From Telopea speciosissima (taxonomy: Eukaryota; Streptophyta; Magnoliopsida; Proteales; Proteaceae): a stretch of 64,000 nt of DNA. The notes under the pieces were generated by a model. That model did no database searches, was not told the origin of the DNA, and saw nothing but the letters and a program-made list of their open reading frames with translations. Numbering within the stretch: position 1 is the first letter of the stretch; each line of letters starts with the position of its first letter. The position numbers and the translations under genes were made by a program. The stretch is taken from the NCBI RefSeq assembly GCF_018873765.1, contig NC_057926.1, forward strand, positions 49,405,043-49,469,042, given 5' to 3'. Shown here in pieces: positions 58,482 to 64,000 of the stretch.

Positions 58482-59193
58482 GGGTTATTATTCTCTGGAA
58501 CTAGTCCGGGCCCCTTGAGGGATTGAAGTAAATAGATACCTTGTTAACAGTAGTAGCCAAAGCTATTGGTATAGTATCAGTCAGATATCAAAAAGGGGTA
58601 GAGAGTATCTGGTGCCCAAAATGAATTAGTCCCTCATCTTTTGTACTAGTTTTACCCTTGGCAGTTTCTAAGAATCGAGTTTTTATTCCCAGGATAAGAA
58701 AGAATCTTGTGTTGACAATACCCCACCCAACTGTTATTAGTTCTCAACTTGTCAAATTTTGTGGGATATTTCAACCATGTGGTTCATCGCATTGTCTAAT
58801 TAATGTTTTTTGTAGCCTGTTGGATTCTTTGTAGAAGCATGCGCTCTGGAGCTATAATTACCAGAGATTGCAAAATGATTGCTTCTATGATAGAGTTGTT
58901 CATGTTTATTTTACATAGCCAACTTACCAAATTATGCAATGTGAGGTTGGGTTTATCTGAAGTCTCTAAGTAGACAATTTTCTGCTCTTCTTACCTTTTT
59001 ACAGGTGAAAATATAGGATGATTAATTGGGTTTCTTATTGGATTAATGCAAGAGCAAGCAAGTCCAAATCATTAAGAAAAAAAAAAGTGAGTCCATCTTA
59101 GTAACTTGAGAGCAGTCAATTTGCATTTACATAAAAATGCATGACCAACATTATTAATATGAGTTTCACTTGATTAATCTGGGTCTGTAAACC
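58482..59193. other. 3' flank of CTNNBL1
   Basis: Probable 3' untranslated region and downstream flank. No gene seen. Confidence 0.5.
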
Positions 59194-59332
59194 GGACCAG
59201 GATCCTCTACAATACCGGCGGGGTGGCAGTGCACATCCGACGGTACAGCAAAGGCCAGGTGGCACACATGGCCTCTGCTGTGCCATCAGATGTGCACTGC
59301 CGCCCCGCCGGTATTATAGAGGATTTTTATCC
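59194..59332. mobile_element. Mutator-like MITE with perfect 9-bp target duplication
   Basis: A 139-bp hairpin: ATCCTCTACAATACCGGCGG on the left and the near-inverse CCGCCGGTATTATAGAGGAT on the right, with GTGCACATC-GA and GGCC arms pairing inward. CTGTAAACC flanks it at 59185-59193 and 59333-59341. A partial relative is at about 26101-26140. Confidence 0.88.
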
Positions 59333-61130
59333 CTGTAAACCCCATTCTGTAAATTAACATCCTGAGCTATTGTAGTAGTTTCTGCTTAATAATCCTACCA
59401 TGCAAAATCCATGCGTTACTGTTGTTGACTTGGAATCCACTTCTGAGCTCTAACTAAGCTGTTGCAGATATCTCTTGACAGATCATAAAAAGAGTAAGGG
59501 AAAAAAGCATGCCACAGGTTTTGATAGCCCAGCCATGCAAGGAAAATTACTTACTCCCCTTGGCCCATGCCGTATTATTATGAGTGTGTATGTAGGACCT
59601 TTGGTGATTGGCGAGGTCTGGTGTTTTGTTAGTTAAAAAGCGAAAGGCAAAAAACGGTCTTCGGGACGAATTTGTTTTAAATGAATAAAAATTTGAACGG
59701 GACAGTCACATATGTCAAGAATGGCAAAAGAATGAAAACGGATAATACGAGTTTTAAACATATAAATTTGAACAATACGATAACAAAAAAAGGGCAATAT
59801 ATAGATATAATTTGAGGAATTATTACCAAATTAATGTTTGCATTTAAAATAATCATTTTTTTGGTGGAACATTTAAAATAATCATTAACATCCAATTATT
59901 CAAAATGTTTATTTATTATCTTTTCACTTATCAATTAATCTCTTTTGCTTTCATTTTATATTAGAGCCTTTGGGTTTGGAACTTAACAATTGGTTGATTG
60001 TATGGCACGAGTACATTTTATTGCTCCTCATTGGTGTACTCTTTATGTCGTTTTCTTGGAAAACCCTTTTCCAATTACTAAATATTAGACGATAATGTAC
60101 AACTTTTTCTTTCAGGTTTTTACATAGAAAGGTCTTCCTCTTGGCTTTGATATATACCTCATGGCATATTAGATGGAGTCCAAATTTGTCGAGGTAGGAC
60201 ATATTATTAAAAAACAGAAGGGACTTTTTTTATTCCATGCTGAATTGATGATCTATTTATTATGTTTATGTGTAAAAATAAAGTAAACAAAATTTTTTAG
60301 ATTAAAAAAAATTAATAATAAAAAAAAGAAACAACTTTGTTGACAATTATAGATTTCTTGTCTCATCGAAAGAGTCTTTCGAATATTCTACTCTTGAATC
60401 AGAGATCATTCGATGAAAATTTGTACACGACATGGGGAGAACCTCTCTTTTTATTTCTAATTGAAGAAGGTTCCACTACTCCCATGAAAAATATCGATTA
60501 AAATATTTACATCACCCTTCCATATCACACAACTAGGTTGACCACCATACCCTATGGATTGACTCATCCATGAATCCTTTACATTTAAAAAAAGTAGAGA
60601 CAAATGAATGGCTGAAAATAAAATGAAAAATGCTAATATCGGTTGGGTATACGATTGATGGATTGACACTAAAAGCTTCCGAATGGCCAATCCATATTCC
60701 CATATCATACCTTAGATTAGAAATGCTAGCAGTACCAATGGAACAAAATATTCCATTGCATGGCCTGTAGAAACAAAATTTGGGAAAAAGACTCCCAAGA
60801 TCTCGGAGAGGAGGGTCCTGTGCATGGCCTATACAAAAATCTATTCTCAATGTAAAAAACACAATGAAACCAAAAACATAAAAAAAGGGGAGAAAATATC
60901 ATCTCTCTCTCCTCTAAGTCTTTATAATATCAATTCAATCTTCAAGTTTTAAAAACGATAACGTCCTTCTCTACTTTTTAAAGATTCTATCAATTGTACT
61001 TTAACCGTTAAAAAATATCATTAACTGATGACGTGCATACATCCAATTTTTCTAAAGCCCCAAATTACCCCTAATATAATTTAATTCCGATTTTACCTTC
61101 TTCAATCCCAAAACCCCATTCTTCTCCCTC
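59333..61130. other. Intergenic, nothing recognised
   Basis: About 1.8 kb of strongly AT-rich DNA. The short open frames have no recognisable signatures. Confidence 0.4.
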
Positions 61131-61139
61131 TCTACGTTA

Positions 61140-61511
61140 CTGCTTCTTTCGTCAACGCCACCATCATCGCCACCACTGCTGCCGCCGATCCACTTCCACT
61201 GCCACTGCCACCACCACCACCACCACCGCGGAATGCAAATGCAAATGTTCCTGATCCACAGGTTCTCGATCTCTTTTTCTTTTCCATTCTTGGTGGACAT
61301 TGAATCAATCAGTCTGTTTTTCAGATTTTGATCGTTATTTTTTCTTGAATCAATAACAGGACTCTGGTTATTATGATGCCGGCAGAGGAGTTCAGGGTTC
61401 AAGAATGTTTTGGAATCAGTCGGTTTTCCCGATCGGAGGTGGGTACCCAGTCGCGCATCCAACTACACACCCGAGTAGCACTGCAACTCACCATCACACC
61501 ACCCTCTACAA
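61140..61511 (+). other. Possible exon pair of an unidentified gene fragment
   Basis: An open stretch ending NANANVPDPQ at 61261 (after a poly-proline run) joins in phase, across a GT-AG intron (61262-61359), to DSGYYDAGRGVQGSRMFWNQ and a further stretch ending at a TAA near 61510. There is no in-frame ATG in the first part and no family is recognised. It could be a pseudogene piece or chance. Confidence 0.25.
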
Positions 61512-63605
61512 GCCATCGTAACCCACCCCATCACTCACCCATCTCGGTCCAGATCCTTTAGCGCAACCCATTGCAAGTCTCCACCGCAAGCCGATGACTC
61601 CCGCAAACCTTCTGCTACCCCTATGCCACAGCCTCTAAAACCATTTCATCTCATTCTGTTTCTTCGATGGGAGCTCCCCTGCTCCTCATGCTCACCCCCT
61701 GGGCTCCCTGTGTGCACCCTGTTTTGCTCCGCCCAACACAGGCTAGACAGCCCTTCTACACAACAACCGTGCTCACCCCCTATCTCTCTTGATCTCCAAC
61801 TTGCACACCCACCACTCACTTGACCTATGACACACGCCACTCCCTTTCCCTACCCCTCCCTCCCCTGTTCATCCTACTGCCCCATCTCCTCTGCACTTCT
61901 CTGTGAAGAAGACGAAGTTGAAAAAGAAGACGAAGGATTCAATAAAAAAAAAAAAATTACAAAAATGAAGTTTTGAAGCGGGCAGCAATGGGAGGCGATT
62001 TTTTCGAACACGTTATAGCCAGATAGAATCAGTACAATTCTGAAATCGTAAATCACGTCCAATCTCCTGTTCATCTCGTAAGATGTCCCTCTTTCTCTCG
62101 AATCGTGATCGGTTATTCTTGCACAAATCAAGACGGTTCCCGATATTTTTGTTTTCGTGTTTCTGTTGAGGCTTCTATTCTATTTCTGAAGCTTCAGGAT
62201 CAGTTTGCGGATGTTTTGGAAAGATTCATAGCTTTCCTTTCTCTTAGACATCTTTGAACCAAATTTCCGGTATAGATCTGATTATTTCAACTCGATCTCG
62301 GGTAGTCTGTTCTCCTCATCGCCTGAAATAAAACATTCCTCCCTTAAACCCCTTCGCCCTTTGTTTTGTAGCAGTTTTTGGAGATGCAGTAGTTAGAATA
62401 AGAGTGGTGGGGGCGGGTGGGGTTACTAGAGGAAGGAGGAAGAAGAAAGAAGAAAGAAGTGAGGTTAGAGATGGGTAATATCGTCTTTTGAACTGTTGTT
62501 TTAACATCGTTAGATACTGTTGATAGAATCTTCAAAAAAAGTAAGAGAAGGCATTATCATTTTTCAAAACTTGGGGATTGAATTGATATTATGGAAACTT
62601 AGAGAGGAGGGGGATGATATTTTCAAAAAAAAAAAATCACACAATGCAATGATATACATGGCTCCACAATGTACCTACTACGTCCACGAAGATATGAGAA
62701 AAACCCGAATAACCTCCATCATCAATAAGTTATGTGTGTCTTGAATTCTTGGACCCGTCTCGAAGAGTGACCCATTCCAACATTTTTTGGTAGTGATTCG
62801 AATAGAATTTTTTCTGAGATCTGTGAGGGTAGCGGAGGGCTTGGGCCGATAGAGGAGTATTTATATTTTTTACCCGCTTTATTGTAAAGAGAGTAAAATT
62901 CCTTATGATTGGATAGAGATTTATGTATGTTATTTTTTTTTGAAAAAAAAAGCCAATTTATCTATGAATAATACAAGATTGTGCTATAGCTACATCAATC
63001 TGAAATTAGTTAGTACCTTTTTCAAGAGTTAAGGTCACAAGAACAGTATCACGGGTGTCAGGTCCAACATCAAGCTAGGATGATATAGGGCCAGTATGAA
63101 GATCTTAACTACTGACCTGGACCACAGCCAAAGGAAATATCCAATCCTTACATATCTCCACATAGGAAGTGCTTTAGTCCACCTCATGATTGCAGAAAGA
63201 ACCACTGGAAATCCATTCAGCAAAGCAACAAATTGGGAAAGTTTTGAAAGTGAAGGAGCTATATGGTAATTGCTTTGGGGGCTGGGTATCATATGTAATT
63301 TTTATGACCAAAGGGGGCATCTGTGACCTCTAAATTTATTGAAAGAAACTTTGGTTATTTGGGGGGGTGGGAATATTTTGGTACTGATTATGGTTTCATT
63401 TATATATTTATTTTTAAGCTTATCAAAAAGTATTGGAGTCCTTACGATAAAAAATATAAGGTTCTTTCTCCCATTAGTAAGTAAAAACTGATTTTCTATG
63501 ATTCCTCTGTTATAAGAATATCTACTATTCTTCTACAGAGTTTCTGATTTTTTTCTATTGGTATGGACTGGTGAGAGTTATTTCTCATCCTTTGTGATAT
63601 TTGAT

Positions 63606-63649
<44 letters not shown>

Positions 63650-64000
63650 GTTGAAACAAACGGGGCCTGAAGTTGTGTACAGTGGTTATGACTTATGAGA
63701 CGATAAAATTCTCAGAGGAAACAGATCCAGTTTGGTAGTGTTGAATGCCTGAGTTTCAAATCCATGGTACTGCCAAAGGAGAGAACGAGGTTTCTAATTC
63801 TGAAACTCAACTGATACCAGCAACAACACTAATTCTTCAGTTCAAACTCGTTGGCTTAAATATACAATTTAAGATCCTTACAGGAGTGATTCAGCCAAAG
63901 AGAAAATCAGAGCAGGATATGTAGGGTAAATTGCAGAGAATACAAGCAGAAATAATCCAGTAGCTTACCCAGCAAGATAGCAGCGAAAGTAGAAGCTGAG
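61512..64000. other. Right end of window, nothing recognised
   Basis: AT-rich DNA with CT-rich patches and poly-A/T runs (62931-62951). Coding is not supported. Confidence 0.4.
63607..63648. repeat. (CT)n microsatellite
   Basis: About 20 uninterrupted CT units. Confidence 0.9.

Noticed and set aside
63035..63292. Minus-strand open frame resembling an HVA22/TB2-DP1 fragment (LPMWRYVRIGYFLWL)
   Set aside because: Only a short hydrophobic patch looks similar; the flanking conserved residues and frame are missing.

Overview
This is a piece of a nuclear flowering-plant genome, most likely a eudicot. It is AT-rich, has small exons separated by introns that reach almost 9 kb, and carries a dense mix of plant LINEs (RTE-type and L1-like), Ty1/copia remnants, LTR-like pieces and hairpin MITEs. 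Species cannot be fixed from the sequence alone.

Three intact protein genes can be assembled exon by exon from conserved protein sequence and splice signals, and each closes in frame. (1) BOP1, a ribosome-biogenesis WD40 protein, lies on the minus strand with 17 coding exons between 19374 and 4845 (665 codons plus stop). (2) A two-domain DJ-1/PfpI protein of the DJ-1D type lies on the minus strand with 5 exons, 40490 to 33201 (391 codons). (3) CTNNBL1, an armadillo-like spliceosome-associated protein, lies on the plus strand with 8 exons, 45255 to 58481 (531 codons). DJ-1D and CTNNBL1 are head to head about 4.8 kb apart, with a tRNA-Ser(AGA) gene and a frameshifted ubiquitin pseudogene between them. 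From memory, their Arabidopsis counterparts also sit side by side (At3g02720/At3g02710), which suggests old conserved synteny.

Layout. 0-4 kb: a repeat block with a 278-bp tandem duplication, two small hairpin elements and a decayed LINE. 4.8-19.4 kb: BOP1, whose 13th intron is a 6.2-kb AT-AC (U12-type) intron filled with nested elements. 20-33 kb: repeat blocks related to the one at the left end, including a two-unit tandem duplication of which only the second unit holds a broken F-box/DUF295 (KIB1-like) gene. 33-40.5 kb: DJ-1D with a copia remnant in its third intron. 40.5-45 kb: an LTR-like block, the tRNA, the ubiquitin pseudogene and a hairpin MITE. 45-58.5 kb: CTNNBL1, whose first intron (8.8 kb) needs a GC-AG splice pair. 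58.5-64 kb: mostly unrecognised AT-rich DNA with one well-defined MITE.

The most notable signals are the two non-canonical introns: the minor-spliceosome intron of BOP1, and the GC-AG intron in a gene for a spliceosome-associated protein. Next are several MITEs with 9-10 bp target duplications, and paralogous filled/empty sites that date insertions and deletions. I found no CRISPR array, operon or bacterial system, and none is expected here.
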